A DNA stretch of 47,300 nt from JAGORM01 sp050255815 (GTDB lineage: Bacteria > Patescibacteriota > Microgenomatia > Levybacterales > GWA1-39-11). The number at the start of each line of letters is the position of its first letter. Within the stretch, counting starts at the first letter, position 1. The notes beneath the pieces are model-generated. The model was not told where the DNA came from, made no database searches, and saw only the letters and a list, made by a program, of their open reading frames with translations. Position numbers and translations under genes: made by a program. Positions 21,793-30,728 of the stretch are shown in pieces. The stretch is taken from the NCBI GenBank assembly GCA_050255815.1, contig JBLMVJ010000049.1, forward strand, positions 1 through 47,300, in the 5' to 3' direction.

Positions 21793-22703
21793 TATCTTCT
21801 TTCAATTCCTCTCTGACTGGGCTGCTCAGCAAGCATCCTGGCATACAACCTTCCTTCAACAACAGGCGAAAAAATCTCTTCATACTTTTTACCGGTTAAA
21901 ACTTCTGCCATACTTTTTCCATTACGCATTTCATCTGCATTTCTTTGAAAAATTGCGGTTATTTCCCTAAAATCATTTACCGCAACCTGCCCTGCATCTT
22001 CTCTGAGTACAAATCCATTAGCGGTAAAAGGAACAAAAATAAATGGAATCCGGGAACGTTCAGCTACCCCGCCGTCTTTTTTAGGATCATCACCTACATA
22101 AACCATTCCCTCTTTCCCTAAATGCAAAAGGTCAGACCTTCCATCCATCCAGAGCATATGCGCTAGGGCCAACTGATACGGGTTAGGTTTATATCTGGGT
22201 CTTTGAGGCATTTCTTTGTCCCGCATTACATCACTGGTAACCAAAATTTCAGGGCATGTCAGGTCTTGGGCTTTAAAGACTTTTTTTATAAATTCATCAT
22301 GCCCCGATGAGACTATAGCAACATCAACCGGAATAGTTTTACTCTCAACCGCCCTAAAAAATCCTCTTACTCCCGGGTATAACTGCGGCCACAAAGGCGA
22401 GATTTCACCTAACAGCTCAGATAATTTCGCGGCAACAAAATATTCTGTAGCACCTTTAGCGGTAAAACCGTTCCCACGCCATCCTAATCCGTCTATCATT
22501 TTGGCGACTAACTCACCAGGTTCCCTATTTTGAAGTCCTCCCAAAACCTCATCATAAAAACTAAGGCCCTCGTCACCAAATATCTTCCCTACTGCAGACC
22601 TGCTTGCAGCGTTTACGTCAATCCTGTTAGGGGATGGTTCCGCAGTCCTGGCTATGGTTCCATCAAAGTCTAAAATAACCAAATGGTTGTTTCCGGATTT
22701 CAT
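21792..22703 (-). CDS. HAD-family phosphatase in the purine operon
   Basis: A 303-residue haloacid dehalogenase-like hydrolase. Motif I is LDFDGT (residues 11-16), motif II is the Ser in VSSGHDEF, motif III appears as Lys in RYKPNPYQ and motif IV as VGDDPKKDGG. A helical cap lies between motifs I and II. Substrate unknown; the position between an ATPase/kinase-like gene and purM suggests a phosphorylated purine intermediate or nucleotide. The protein is less Lys-rich than PurM, PurQ and PurL around it, which may indicate a different origin. Confidence 0.8.
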   Translation of the reverse strand: MKSGNNHLVILDFDGTIARTAEPSPNRIDVNAASRSAVGKIFGDEGLSFYDEVLGGLQNREPGELVAKMIDGLGWRGNGFTAKGATEYFVAAKLSELLGEISPLWPQLYPGVRGFFRAVESKTIPVDVAIVSSGHDEFIKKVFKAQDLTCPEILVTSDVMRDKEMPQRPRYKPNPYQLALAHMLWMDGRSDLLHLGKEGMVYVGDDPKKDGGVAERSRIPFIFVPFTANGFVLREDAGQVAVNDFREITAIFQRNADEMRNGKSMAEVLTGKKYEEIFSPVVEGRLYARMLAEQPSQRGIERR

Positions 22704-22705
22704 AT

Positions 22706-23239
22706 CTATAAGTTTTTAATGATAAACCTCATACGATCTTTTACCGGCATTTTAGGGACTCTTATTACCTCCATCCCCAGATTTTTATATGCTTGCTCCA
22801 GGAGCCCATCCAGAACCATGGCCTCTTCCTGGCTTTCCGTCCGTGCATAGTCTGCTTCATATTCCAATAGTTCCATAAGGAAAACTTTTTTATAGCAACA
22901 TTTTTTTGCAGCTTTATTAAGCATAGGATCAGGAGAGACGTTACATAACTCCATATAGGCAATACTATCCGGTATGCCGCGGTCCAAAAACAGGGTGGAG
23001 TCAGGATTCAATGTTTTTTCAAAATCTATTTTTAACCGGAGGATTTTGTTCTGGAACTGTATCTCATCTTTCCTGATTTCCTTAAGTGTCTTCCCTTTTT
23101 TTATTTCAGAATCTATGTAAACCCTGGCCCACTCCTCATATACTTTGTATCCTTTTTCCTCTAGCGCCTGGAGTGTTGTTGTTTTTCCGGATGATGGTGC
23201 ACCGGTTACTACATACCAGTTATTATTCTTTTTTGTCAT
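22706..23239 (-). CDS. P-loop ATPase/kinase-like protein (AAA_28-type)
   Basis: A 177-residue NTPase. The Walker A loop is GAPSSGKTT (residues 13-21), followed by YKVYEEWARVYIDSEI and a Walker B-like FLDRGIPDSIAY. This layout is that of the AAA_28 / NadR-kinase-like group, which includes nucleoside or nucleotide kinases. It overlaps purQ by four bases (ATGA) and precedes the HAD gene by two, so it is a genuine operon member. A nucleotide kinase or repair role is inference. Confidence 0.75.
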   Translation of the reverse strand: MTKKNNNWYVVTGAPSSGKTTTLQALEEKGYKVYEEWARVYIDSEIKKGKTLKEIRKDEIQFQNKILRLKIDFEKTLNPDSTLFLDRGIPDSIAYMELCNVSPDPMLNKAAKKCCYKKVFLMELLEYEADYARTESQEEAMVLDGLLEQAYKNLGMEVIRVPKMPVKDRMRFIIKNL

Positions 23240-24018
23240 TTGTAAAACTCCACCATATTTTTAAATATAGTAAGGCCTTCAGGTTTTTTGATACCGTTTC
23301 TTCTCCAGTTAGGATATTGTTCTATCCGCACAAACCGTTCCGGGTGCGGCATCATCCCTAAAATCCTGCCGGTTACATCTGTTACTCCTGCTATAGCATG
23401 CATGGATCCGTTTGGGTTTTCCGGGTATGTTTGGGTAGGTTTTCCGTCTTTATCTATATACCTCAGTGCTACCAGGTCCTTTTTTTCTATTTCATCCAAA
23501 ACTTTTTGGGTGGTAAAGAACTTCCCTTCCCCGTGTGCTACCTGATAAGAAACTTTTTGTCCCTGCATCTTCTGCAAAAATTTGCAGGAAGTATTTTTAT
23601 CAATTTCTAAATCCACCCATCTGCATTCAAAATGTCCGGAATCATTATTGGTAAGCGTCGCAGACATTTCTCCAATACTGGTCAAAGGAAGCAAGCCGGT
23701 TCTAATAAGGACCTGAAAACCATTACAAATACCTATGGTTAGCGTGTCCGGCCTTTGGGTAAACTTTTTTAGTTCCTCCGACAAAAATGAAGTCAGCTCC
23801 AGTGCTAAAATTTTTCCGGACACCACGTCATCCCCATAGGAAAACCCTCCGGGGATCCCTAAAATTTGAAAATTTTTAATGCTTTCTTTTTTAGAACGGA
23901 GGTCATTTATGTGAACCGTTTTAGGCTCTGCCCCTGCCAACTCAAAAGCAAAGGATAACTCCTCATCACAATTAATCCCGTCCGTTTTTAATATCAGTAC
24001 TTTTGGTTTAGTCATCAT
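23236..24018 (-). CDS. purQ: FGAM synthase glutaminase subunit
   Basis: Class I glutamine amidotransferase subunit that supplies ammonia to PurL. The catalytic Cys is in GICNGFQ and the His-Glu pair in MMPHPERF near the C-terminus; the N-terminal VLILKTDGINCDEE is family-typical. The start is one of two adjacent ATGs at 24018 and 24015. A longer reading frame upstream runs through the intergenic repeat and is rejected. 260 residues from the first ATG. Confidence 0.93.
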   Translation of the reverse strand: MMTKPKVLILKTDGINCDEELSFAFELAGAEPKTVHINDLRSKKESIKNFQILGIPGGFSYGDDVVSGKILALELTSFLSEELKKFTQRPDTLTIGICNGFQVLIRTGLLPLTSIGEMSATLTNNDSGHFECRWVDLEIDKNTSCKFLQKMQGQKVSYQVAHGEGKFFTTQKVLDEIEKKDLVALRYIDKDGKPTQTYPENPNGSMHAIAGVTDVTGRILGMMPHPERFVRIEQYPNWRRNGIKKPEGLTIFKNMVEFYK

Positions 24019-24118
24019 GTGCCTTTTCCGCTGACAACCCTGAGCGAGCGCAGCGAGTCGAAGGGTAACCTCAATATTTCCCTTCTGCAATATTGTTCAA
24101 GTGTTAAAGATAACTAAC
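24019..24118 (-). repeat. Repeat-bearing gap between purL and purQ
   Basis: The only sizeable gap in the purine operon. On the minus strand it has a CAATATT/AATATTG hairpin, then a CCCTTCGACTCGCTGCGCTC-type repeat ending in CTCAGGG (plus about 24040-24066). I recall such motifs as intergenic repeats in many bacterial genomes. It probably inserted into a once tighter purL-purQ junction. Confidence 0.55.
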
Positions 24119-26920
24119 TCATGCAAACATTTTTTGCATCGGCCTCTTCCAAATTTCTGTTAATACAGCCATCTTTTTCTCAAGGATTGTTTTTCCGTTT
24201 TGGGTAACTTCCAATTTTTCCTCTTCTTTTGTTTTTCCTAATTTTATAAATGGAAGTCCTTTAAATACTTTTTTTGCATCTGTATTTTCTGATAACTCTA
24301 CTAAGAAACATCCTGCTGTTTCAGTAAACAAAAAGTTTTCTGCTTTTTCTTTTTTGGGTATGGTTATTATCCCACCCATTCCCCCACCTACACACATTTC
24401 AAAAAAGGCGGTAACCACTCCGCCTTCTGATACATCATGGCATGAAATAATTTTTCCTTTTTGTATCCCTTTATATATAGCCTCAAAAACCTTTCCTATC
24501 TTTTTGAGGTTCAAATTTGGCACCTCTCCACCTATATTGTTTTGAGTTTGGTTAAGGACTGTACCTCCCATGGAACTTGTGTCCAGGTTTCCTACAAGGT
24601 ATACAGAAGCATTCTTCTGTTTAAAATCAGCACTAACGGTTTTTGAAACATCTAGAATCCTGCCAAAAACAGACATGCATAGAACCGGTGGAATTTTTAT
24701 AACCTTTCCATCTTTTCCTCTATAGGTAGAGGATAAGCTGTCTTTTCCGGAAATAACCGGGATTCTAAATGTTTTCATCACATCTACTACCGCATCTACA
24801 CATCTATCTAAAGACCATAAAGATTCTTCATCCGGGAATGGCCAAATGTAATTATTAATTAATGACGCCTCCTTATAATTTCCTCCAACGGCTACATAGT
24901 TAGAAAGGGCCTCAACACTGGCCCATAGGCTTCCTTTATAAGGGTCTATATTATTGAGGATAGGATTTAATCCGTGTGACAATACCATGCCATATTTTTT
25001 CTTTAAAAGCGGCCGCAGAATTACTGCGTCTGATGGACCGTCTAACCGTTCTCCCGAAAAAGGCTGGAGCGCATTAGTGCCCTGGACCGTATGGTCATAT
25101 AACCGCAAGATAGGTTCTTTTGACGCAATGTTTCCGTCAGATAAAACCATTTTTAAAGATTCGGACAATGGTTTTTTAGCGGAATTCCGCTTAGAAATTT
25201 TTACCTGAGTCTGCGTTGCCCTCATAGTCCGCTGCGGCAAGCCATGGTGCAAGAAACCCATGTCTAAATCACAGACTTTTTCTTTCCCATAAAAAACTTG
25301 CAGCCGTTTTTTTCCATCAAAGGTCCCCAGTACGGAAGGCTCTACGTTATATTTTTTACAAATAGCCAAAAACCTTTTTAGATTTTTTTTGGGAATTGCT
25401 AAAACCATCCGTTCCTGGGATTCCGATACCCATATTTCCCATGGGGAAAGCCCCTGGTATTTTAATGGTGCTAAAGAAAGGTCAACGGTTACCCCCAGCT
25501 CTTCCCCCATTTCTCCAATTGCTGAGGAGAACCCTCCCGCACCGCAGTCCTGGGTAGCTGAAAGCAGGTGTTGGTCCCGTGCTTCTAAGATAGCGTCAAA
25601 CATCCGTTTTTCCTCTATAGCATTCCCTATCTGGACGGCAGAAGAATTTACCTGCACGGTTTTATCCGTCATTTCTGCGGAAGAAAATGTTGCTCCATGG
25701 ATACCATCCCGTCCGGTCTTTCCCCCTACTGCTACCACAGAGTCTCCTTTTTTTGCCTTTCCTTTTTTTGCCATGCCGGTAGGGATCAATCCATACGCCC
25801 CCACAATAACGGTAGGCTTTGCCCTAAAATCATTATGGAAATGGACAGAACCATTATTAGTAGGTATCCCCATCCTGTTCCCGTAATCTTTGACGCCGGT
25901 TATTACCCGCTTGAATAGATAGTCGGGAGGAAGGCATCCGGCAGGAAGGTCTTTTACGGGAAGGTTGGGATACGCAAAACAAAAGATATCAGTGGAGGCA
26001 ATAGTTTTAGCACCTAAACCGGTACCCAAAACATCACGGAATACCCCGCCGCTGCCGGTAGCCGCACCTCCGTATGGTTCAATAGCAGAAGGTGAATTGT
26101 GGGTTTCAACTTTCCCGCAAATAGAGTATCCGTTATAAAATCTCATGACCCCGGAATTATCCACAAATGCAGAGACAATATGCTTCTTATGCTTTAACGC
26201 TTCTTTTTGCAGGCGTTTTATTAAAGGCGTCTTCTTCTTTCCGTCTACTATCAGGTTTGCCTTAAACGTTTTATGTGCACAATGCTCTGACCAGGTCTGG
26301 GCAAGTGTTTCTAATTCGCAATCAGTAGGGTCACGCTTTATTTTCTTAAAATAATTTTGGATCAGCTGCATCTCTTCCAAATTTAAAAATAATTTATCCT
26401 TTGAAAGCTCCAGTAGTTCTTTTTCATCCATCTTATGGATAGGGACTATCTGTGTTTTTCCCACTACCCCTTTTATTAAAAGCGTGGAAGGTTTTTGCTC
26501 CCTGACCCATTCCACCGTAGGGTTATAGAGTTTTAACCGTTCAACAAGATTAGGAAGTTCTTCTTTTTTTGTTTTCAAAAAGTGGTATTCAGTTGCGCTA
26601 TCTGCTGCCAGTAATTTTATCCCTAAATCTGCGGCTACTTTTTTTATGGATGCAACTTCAGGGTTCATAACCCCCGGTTTATATGCTACCTCAACCGTTG
26701 CACTTCCATTTTTCTGCAATGGAACATTTATGGAGAATGAATGGGTAAGTTTTTCAGCAAAAACTTTTTCTGCCAAAAGCTTTGCCTCTTTTGCGGTAAT
26801 CCCTTCTAAATAATAAACCCTACTGGTAGCAACAGGCCCTTTTTTTAATTCTTTTTCAATAGCAAGTCCTTTTACATCATCTGTTTTTAAAAGTGGTGAT
26901 ACGCGAACTGTTTGGATCAT
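24119..26920 (-). CDS. purL: FGAM synthase with fused PurS-like N-terminus (PurSL)
   Basis: ATP-dependent amidation of FGAR to FGAM. At 933 residues it is about 190 longer than the small PurL and shorter than the 1,200-1,300-residue form with fused glutaminase. The extra N-terminus (1-170) holds two PurS-like halves, the second marked by VEVAYKPGVMNPE. The catalytic domain starts near TWSEHCAHKTF and contains ETHNSPSAIEPYGGAATGSGG and DCGAGGFSSAIGE. With separate PurQ this replaces the three-part PurS/PurL/PurQ complex. It overlaps purC by four bases. Confidence 0.93.
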   Translation of the reverse strand: MIQTVRVSPLLKTDDVKGLAIEKELKKGPVATSRVYYLEGITAKEAKLLAEKVFAEKLTHSFSINVPLQKNGSATVEVAYKPGVMNPEVASIKKVAADLGIKLLAADSATEYHFLKTKKEELPNLVERLKLYNPTVEWVREQKPSTLLIKGVVGKTQIVPIHKMDEKELLELSKDKLFLNLEEMQLIQNYFKKIKRDPTDCELETLAQTWSEHCAHKTFKANLIVDGKKKTPLIKRLQKEALKHKKHIVSAFVDNSGVMRFYNGYSICGKVETHNSPSAIEPYGGAATGSGGVFRDVLGTGLGAKTIASTDIFCFAYPNLPVKDLPAGCLPPDYLFKRVITGVKDYGNRMGIPTNNGSVHFHNDFRAKPTVIVGAYGLIPTGMAKKGKAKKGDSVVAVGGKTGRDGIHGATFSSAEMTDKTVQVNSSAVQIGNAIEEKRMFDAILEARDQHLLSATQDCGAGGFSSAIGEMGEELGVTVDLSLAPLKYQGLSPWEIWVSESQERMVLAIPKKNLKRFLAICKKYNVEPSVLGTFDGKKRLQVFYGKEKVCDLDMGFLHHGLPQRTMRATQTQVKISKRNSAKKPLSESLKMVLSDGNIASKEPILRLYDHTVQGTNALQPFSGERLDGPSDAVILRPLLKKKYGMVLSHGLNPILNNIDPYKGSLWASVEALSNYVAVGGNYKEASLINNYIWPFPDEESLWSLDRCVDAVVDVMKTFRIPVISGKDSLSSTYRGKDGKVIKIPPVLCMSVFGRILDVSKTVSADFKQKNASVYLVGNLDTSSMGGTVLNQTQNNIGGEVPNLNLKKIGKVFEAIYKGIQKGKIISCHDVSEGGVVTAFFEMCVGGGMGGIITIPKKEKAENFLFTETAGCFLVELSENTDAKKVFKGLPFIKLGKTKEEEKLEVTQNGKTILEKKMAVLTEIWKRPMQKMFA

Positions 26921-27825
26921 ATGCTGTTCTTAATACTTGCAGGGTTAATACGGGATTTGTCATAGATAAATTTCTTTCCGGTTATTTTTTCAAAAATTGC
27001 AACATACCGTCTGCTTACTTTTTGTATAAAGTCCTCCGTCATCCTGGGCGGCTTGCCATCTCCGGTATACCCGCGTTTTTTATACCAGATACGTAAAAAC
27101 TCTTTATCAAAATTTTCCGGCTCCAGCCCTTTTTTCAGCCGTTCTTTGTAGGTCTTTTTTATCCAAAAACGGGAAGAGTCCGGTGTATGGATTTCATCAA
27201 TTAATAACAGTTTATCGCCAAGTAAACCAAATTCATATTTTGTATCCACTAAAATTATGCCTCCTTTTGCCGCAATTTTTGACCCCCGTTCAAAAAGCGC
27301 AAGCGCCGCTTTTTCCATTTGTTTGTAGATTGTTTCCGGGACAATTTTTCTTTCTATAATTTCTTTCCTGGTTACCCGCTGGTCATGGCCGGACGCTGCT
27401 TTGGTGGTAGGGGTAATAACCGGTGTCTTTAACTTCTGGTTTTTCTTCAGTCCGTCCGGAAACTTTACCCCATAAATAGTACGCTCTCCCTTTTCATAAG
27501 AACCCCAAATAGACGTGTTTGTCACCCCGCTGATGTATCCGCGGACTACCATTTCTAAAGGGATAGGAGTAGCACGTTTTACTACGGAAACATTTGCATG
27601 GGGCGTAAAAAGCAAGTGGTTTTCAATAATGTCTTTAGTCTTGTCAAACCAAAACGCAGAGAGACGGTTTAACACTTGTCCTTTATAGGGGATCTCACCG
27701 AGGATCCGGTCAAATGCTGATATGCGGTCCGTGGTCACTAAAATACCTTTGTCTTTAGTAAAATAATAATCCCTGACTTTTCCTGAATGTTTTTTTCCAA
27801 ACCCCGTAAGATTAACTGTTTTCAT
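26917..27825 (-). CDS. purC: SAICAR synthetase
   Basis: Joins aspartate to CAIR. A 302-residue long form, like the yeast-type enzyme, not the 240-residue bacterial form. Blocks seen are GKVRDYYF, TDRISAFDRILGEIPYKG, MVVRGYISG, KAASGHDQRV, DTKYEFG and DEIHTPDSSRFW. It overlaps purE by 14 bases and purL by four, so translation is coupled through the set. Confidence 0.94.
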   Translation of the reverse strand: MKTVNLTGFGKKHSGKVRDYYFTKDKGILVTTDRISAFDRILGEIPYKGQVLNRLSAFWFDKTKDIIENHLLFTPHANVSVVKRATPIPLEMVVRGYISGVTNTSIWGSYEKGERTIYGVKFPDGLKKNQKLKTPVITPTTKAASGHDQRVTRKEIIERKIVPETIYKQMEKAALALFERGSKIAAKGGIILVDTKYEFGLLGDKLLLIDEIHTPDSSRFWIKKTYKERLKKGLEPENFDKEFLRIWYKKRGYTGDGKPPRMTEDFIQKVSRRYVAIFEKITGKKFIYDKSRINPASIKNSI

Positions 27826-28324
27826 ATTTCCGGTATGTAAGTTTTTCCAGTTTTTCCGCTTTTTTCTCTACCTCTTTTTTCATATCCATTTTATACTGTA
27901 AGACTTTCTTTTTCATGTAAGAATTGCTGCTTCCTATAATACTTGCTGCTAAAATACCGGCGTTTTTTGCACCGTTTACGGCAACTGTTGCAACCGGAAT
28001 TCCGGGCGGCATTTGGACTATTGACAGTAAAGAATCCAGTCCGTCCATATTTTTTGTTTTTACCGGAACCCCTATCACGGGAAGCGGCGTTAACGATGCA
28101 ACCATGCCCGGCAGATGTGCTGATCCGCCGGCACCCGCAATAATTACTCTCAATCCTTTTTTATCTGCCTCTTTTGCGTACTTCACTAATCTATTCGGTG
28201 TCCTATGGGCAGACACTATAGTCAACTCATAAGGGATTTTAAAAGAGTCAAGGGTTTTTGCTGCTTCTGACATAACTTCCAAATCAGAGTCACTCCCCAT
28301 AATAATTCCCACTACTTTTTTCAT
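27812..28324 (-). CDS. purE: N5-CAIR mutase
   Basis: Converts N5-CAIR to CAIR and works with PurK, which is encoded just upstream. A 170-residue class I PurE. GSDSDLEVM at residues 10-18 and SAHRTPNRL are the substrate-binding blocks, with AGAGGSAHLPGMVAS next. A C-terminal Lys/Glu tail (about 145-170) is an extra. It overlaps purK by four bases. Confidence 0.95.
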   Translation of the reverse strand: MKKVVGIIMGSDSDLEVMSEAAKTLDSFKIPYELTIVSAHRTPNRLVKYAKEADKKGLRVIIAGAGGSAHLPGMVASLTPLPVIGVPVKTKNMDGLDSLLSIVQMPPGIPVATVAVNGAKNAGILAASIIGSSNSYMKKKVLQYKMDMKKEVEKKAEKLEKLTYRKYENS

Positions 28325-29442
28325 ATTGATATGTGCTTCCTGGCTTTTAAGGCCCTCTGCAATGTTTCCTTAGTATCTTCTCCAAATGCAGTTATATGCC
28401 CCATCTTCCGTTCATGCCTGGTCTCTTTTTTTCCATAAATATGAACCGTTACATTTTTTAATGCAAGTGCTTTTTGAAGGCCTCTTACTTTTGCCTCACC
28501 ATTGCGTTCTCCTAGTATATTTACCATAACTGCGGCCGGAGTTTTTAAAGAAGTTTCCCCTAGGGGTAATCCGCAAACCGCCCTAATGTGCTGTTCAAAT
28601 TGTGAAGTTGCGGCGTTTTCTATAGTGTAATGCCCGGAGTTATGGACCCGCGGCGCAATTTCATTCACATGTACGTTTCCTTTTTTGTCTAAAAACATTT
28701 CTATCCCAAAAACTCCGGCACCTTTTAGTTTTTGCATAACGGTCTCTGCCAGTTTTTCTGCTTTTCTGCGGACATTTGGGTCTACAGGTGCCGGCACTAT
28801 CACCACATGGCAGATATTATTTTTATGCATGGTCTCTACAACCGGATACGATCTTATTTCCCCTTTGGTACTGCGGGCCACCATTACCGCCAATTCCTTG
28901 ATAAACGGTACGAATTTTTCTACATACAAAGGCCTGCCCTTTAATTTCTCAAGCCCGTCTTTAATGTCTTCTTCAGACCGCACCAGGAAATTTCCCCGTC
29001 CATCATACGCGTCTGTCCGGGCTTTTAATAACAGAGGATACCCAAATTTTTTACCGGCTTTTTTTATGTCATCACTATTTTTTATACCCAAAAATTCTGC
29101 GGACGGAATTTTATTTTTTTTAAGGAATTGTTTTTGCTTTAATTTATCGCGGATGATCCCTAACGTCTTAGGGCTTGGGTTAATTTTTTTACCCTTTTTG
29201 ATAAGTTCATATAAAACTTTATCATTTGCTAATTCTATCTCAAAAGTAATAACATCAACCATTCCTGCCAATTTTCTGATTGCCGTTTCATCTTTAAAAT
29301 CTGCAATTATCTGAACATCTGCAATTTGTCCTGCCGGGCTTTTTTCCGTAGGGTCAACAACCGCCACAAAAAAACCCATTTTTTTTGCTTCAAATATCAG
29401 CATTCTTCCCAGTTGTCCACCGCCCACAATCCCAATCTTCAT
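28321..29442 (-). CDS. purK: N5-carboxyaminoimidazole ribonucleotide synthetase
   Basis: An ATP-grasp enzyme carboxylating AIR with bicarbonate. 373 residues. The N-terminal IGIVGGGQLGRML, the ATP-grasp pieces LLKARTDAYDGRGNFLV and YVEKFVPF, and the C-terminal NEIAPRVHNSGHYTIE are diagnostic. It starts two bases after the purD stop. Confidence 0.95.
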   Translation of the reverse strand: MKIGIVGGGQLGRMLIFEAKKMGFFVAVVDPTEKSPAGQIADVQIIADFKDETAIRKLAGMVDVITFEIELANDKVLYELIKKGKKINPSPKTLGIIRDKLKQKQFLKKNKIPSAEFLGIKNSDDIKKAGKKFGYPLLLKARTDAYDGRGNFLVRSEEDIKDGLEKLKGRPLYVEKFVPFIKELAVMVARSTKGEIRSYPVVETMHKNNICHVVIVPAPVDPNVRRKAEKLAETVMQKLKGAGVFGIEMFLDKKGNVHVNEIAPRVHNSGHYTIENAATSQFEQHIRAVCGLPLGETSLKTPAAVMVNILGERNGEAKVRGLQKALALKNVTVHIYGKKETRHERKMGHITAFGEDTKETLQRALKARKHISI

Positions 29443-29444
29443 CT

Positions 29445-30728
29445 TTATTTATGTCCTTTCCGAAATTTTGCAACCAAATCTCTCCTATACTGCATATCTT
29501 GAAAATGAATTGCATTCTCTCCTATCGCTTTGTACGCCCTTTCTCCGGCATCTACCACATGATTTCCTCTTGAAATTACATTAAGCACTCTTCCCCCATC
29601 TGTTTTGTAACCATCATCACTTTGCACTGTACCGGCGTGTACTATAGATGTTGGCAACCCATATCTTCTTTCTAGCCCAAAAATCTTATCCCCTCCTTGA
29701 GGATTTTGCGGATATCCTCTTGCAGCAAGCACTATATTTACCACTGCCCCTGGTCCGAACCCCACATCATTTTTAGAGAGGGTTCCATCAGCGGTTTTTT
29801 TTAAAACTGGATAAAGGTCAGAATCAAGCTTCTGCAGTTGTGCTTGAAATTCCGGATCACCAGGGCGCAGGTTATATTCAAGGACAAATGTACCATTTGG
29901 GGTATGAATTAATTGGGGATATATAAATCCATGAAATGGATTTCCATTAGTAGCAAAAAAATCTGCAATTGGCTGGATAAACGTTTTCACTGTTTTTAAA
30001 GAGGGAAATTCATTCGTTACAATTGCTCCCATTCCTCCTGTGTTGGGTCCTTTATCTCCCTCTAGAAGTCTTTTATTATCATATGTTTTTGGAAATACTA
30101 CCACATTGCTCCCCGACACTAACGCTGTCAGCGACTCTTCAACACCATATAGGCGTTGCTGTAAAACAATCTTTCTTCCCGCATCTCCAAGCTTACCCTC
30201 CTGCATAAGGTCTCTTATGATTTTCTGGGCTTCGCCGGAACTTTCAGGAAGAAAAACGCCTTTCCCCTCCGCCAATCCATCCGCTTTAATGACATATTCC
30301 CACAAAGGATTCTGTGCAAATACGAGCGCTTCCTCTACGGTTCTGGGAATAAAACCTCTGGGAGCTGGGATGTTTAAATGTTCAACCAAATTTTGGAAAT
30401 AAATTTTGCTTGCCTCCAATCTTGCCTGATCAGCAGTGGGTCCTATAGCCAAAACACCATCCCTGCGCAAACCATCTACAACACCTGCTGCCAGAGTCTT
30501 TTCGCCGGGCGGAATTACCAGACTAACCTTACGGTTAAACGCTTCTCTTCGAATCCCATCAGTGTCAAGAGGGTCTAGAGAAATTCTTTCTCCCTCCATT
30601 ATAGCCCTGCCATTATTTGTTGCATAGAAAAGTTGCCTTCCCTCCGGATTAAAATTTTTAATTCTGCTTCCTATAGCGTTTTCCCGTCCGCCATTTCCTA
30701 CTACCATTATTTTTAACTGTTCTCTCAT
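29445..30728 (-). CDS. purD: Phosphoribosylamine-glycine ligase
   Basis: Second step of IMP synthesis. A 427-residue ATP-grasp protein. VVGNGGRENAI at the N-terminus, KADGLAEGKGVFL, GPNTGGMGAI and NLRPGDPEFQ are conserved PurD blocks. The composition is less Lys-rich than PurC, PurK and PurL. It overlaps the purN-like gene by four bases. Confidence 0.94.
   Translation of the reverse strand: MREQLKIMVVGNGGRENAIGSRIKNFNPEGRQLFYATNNGRAIMEGERISLDPLDTDGIRREAFNRKVSLVIPPGEKTLAAGVVDGLRRDGVLAIGPTADQARLEASKIYFQNLVEHLNIPAPRGFIPRTVEEALVFAQNPLWEYVIKADGLAEGKGVFLPESSGEAQKIIRDLMQEGKLGDAGRKIVLQQRLYGVEESLTALVSGSNVVVFPKTYDNKRLLEGDKGPNTGGMGAIVTNEFPSLKTVKTFIQPIADFFATNGNPFHGFIYPQLIHTPNGTFVLEYNLRPGDPEFQAQLQKLDSDLYPVLKKTADGTLSKNDVGFGPGAVVNIVLAARGYPQNPQGGDKIFGLERRYGLPTSIVHAGTVQSDDGYKTDGGRVLNVISRGNHVVDAGERAYKAIGENAIHFQDMQYRRDLVAKFRKGHK

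Noticed and set aside
24019..24090. Longer purQ start at 24090
   Set aside because: The extension encodes the intergenic repeat; PurQ proteins start near KPKVLILK.
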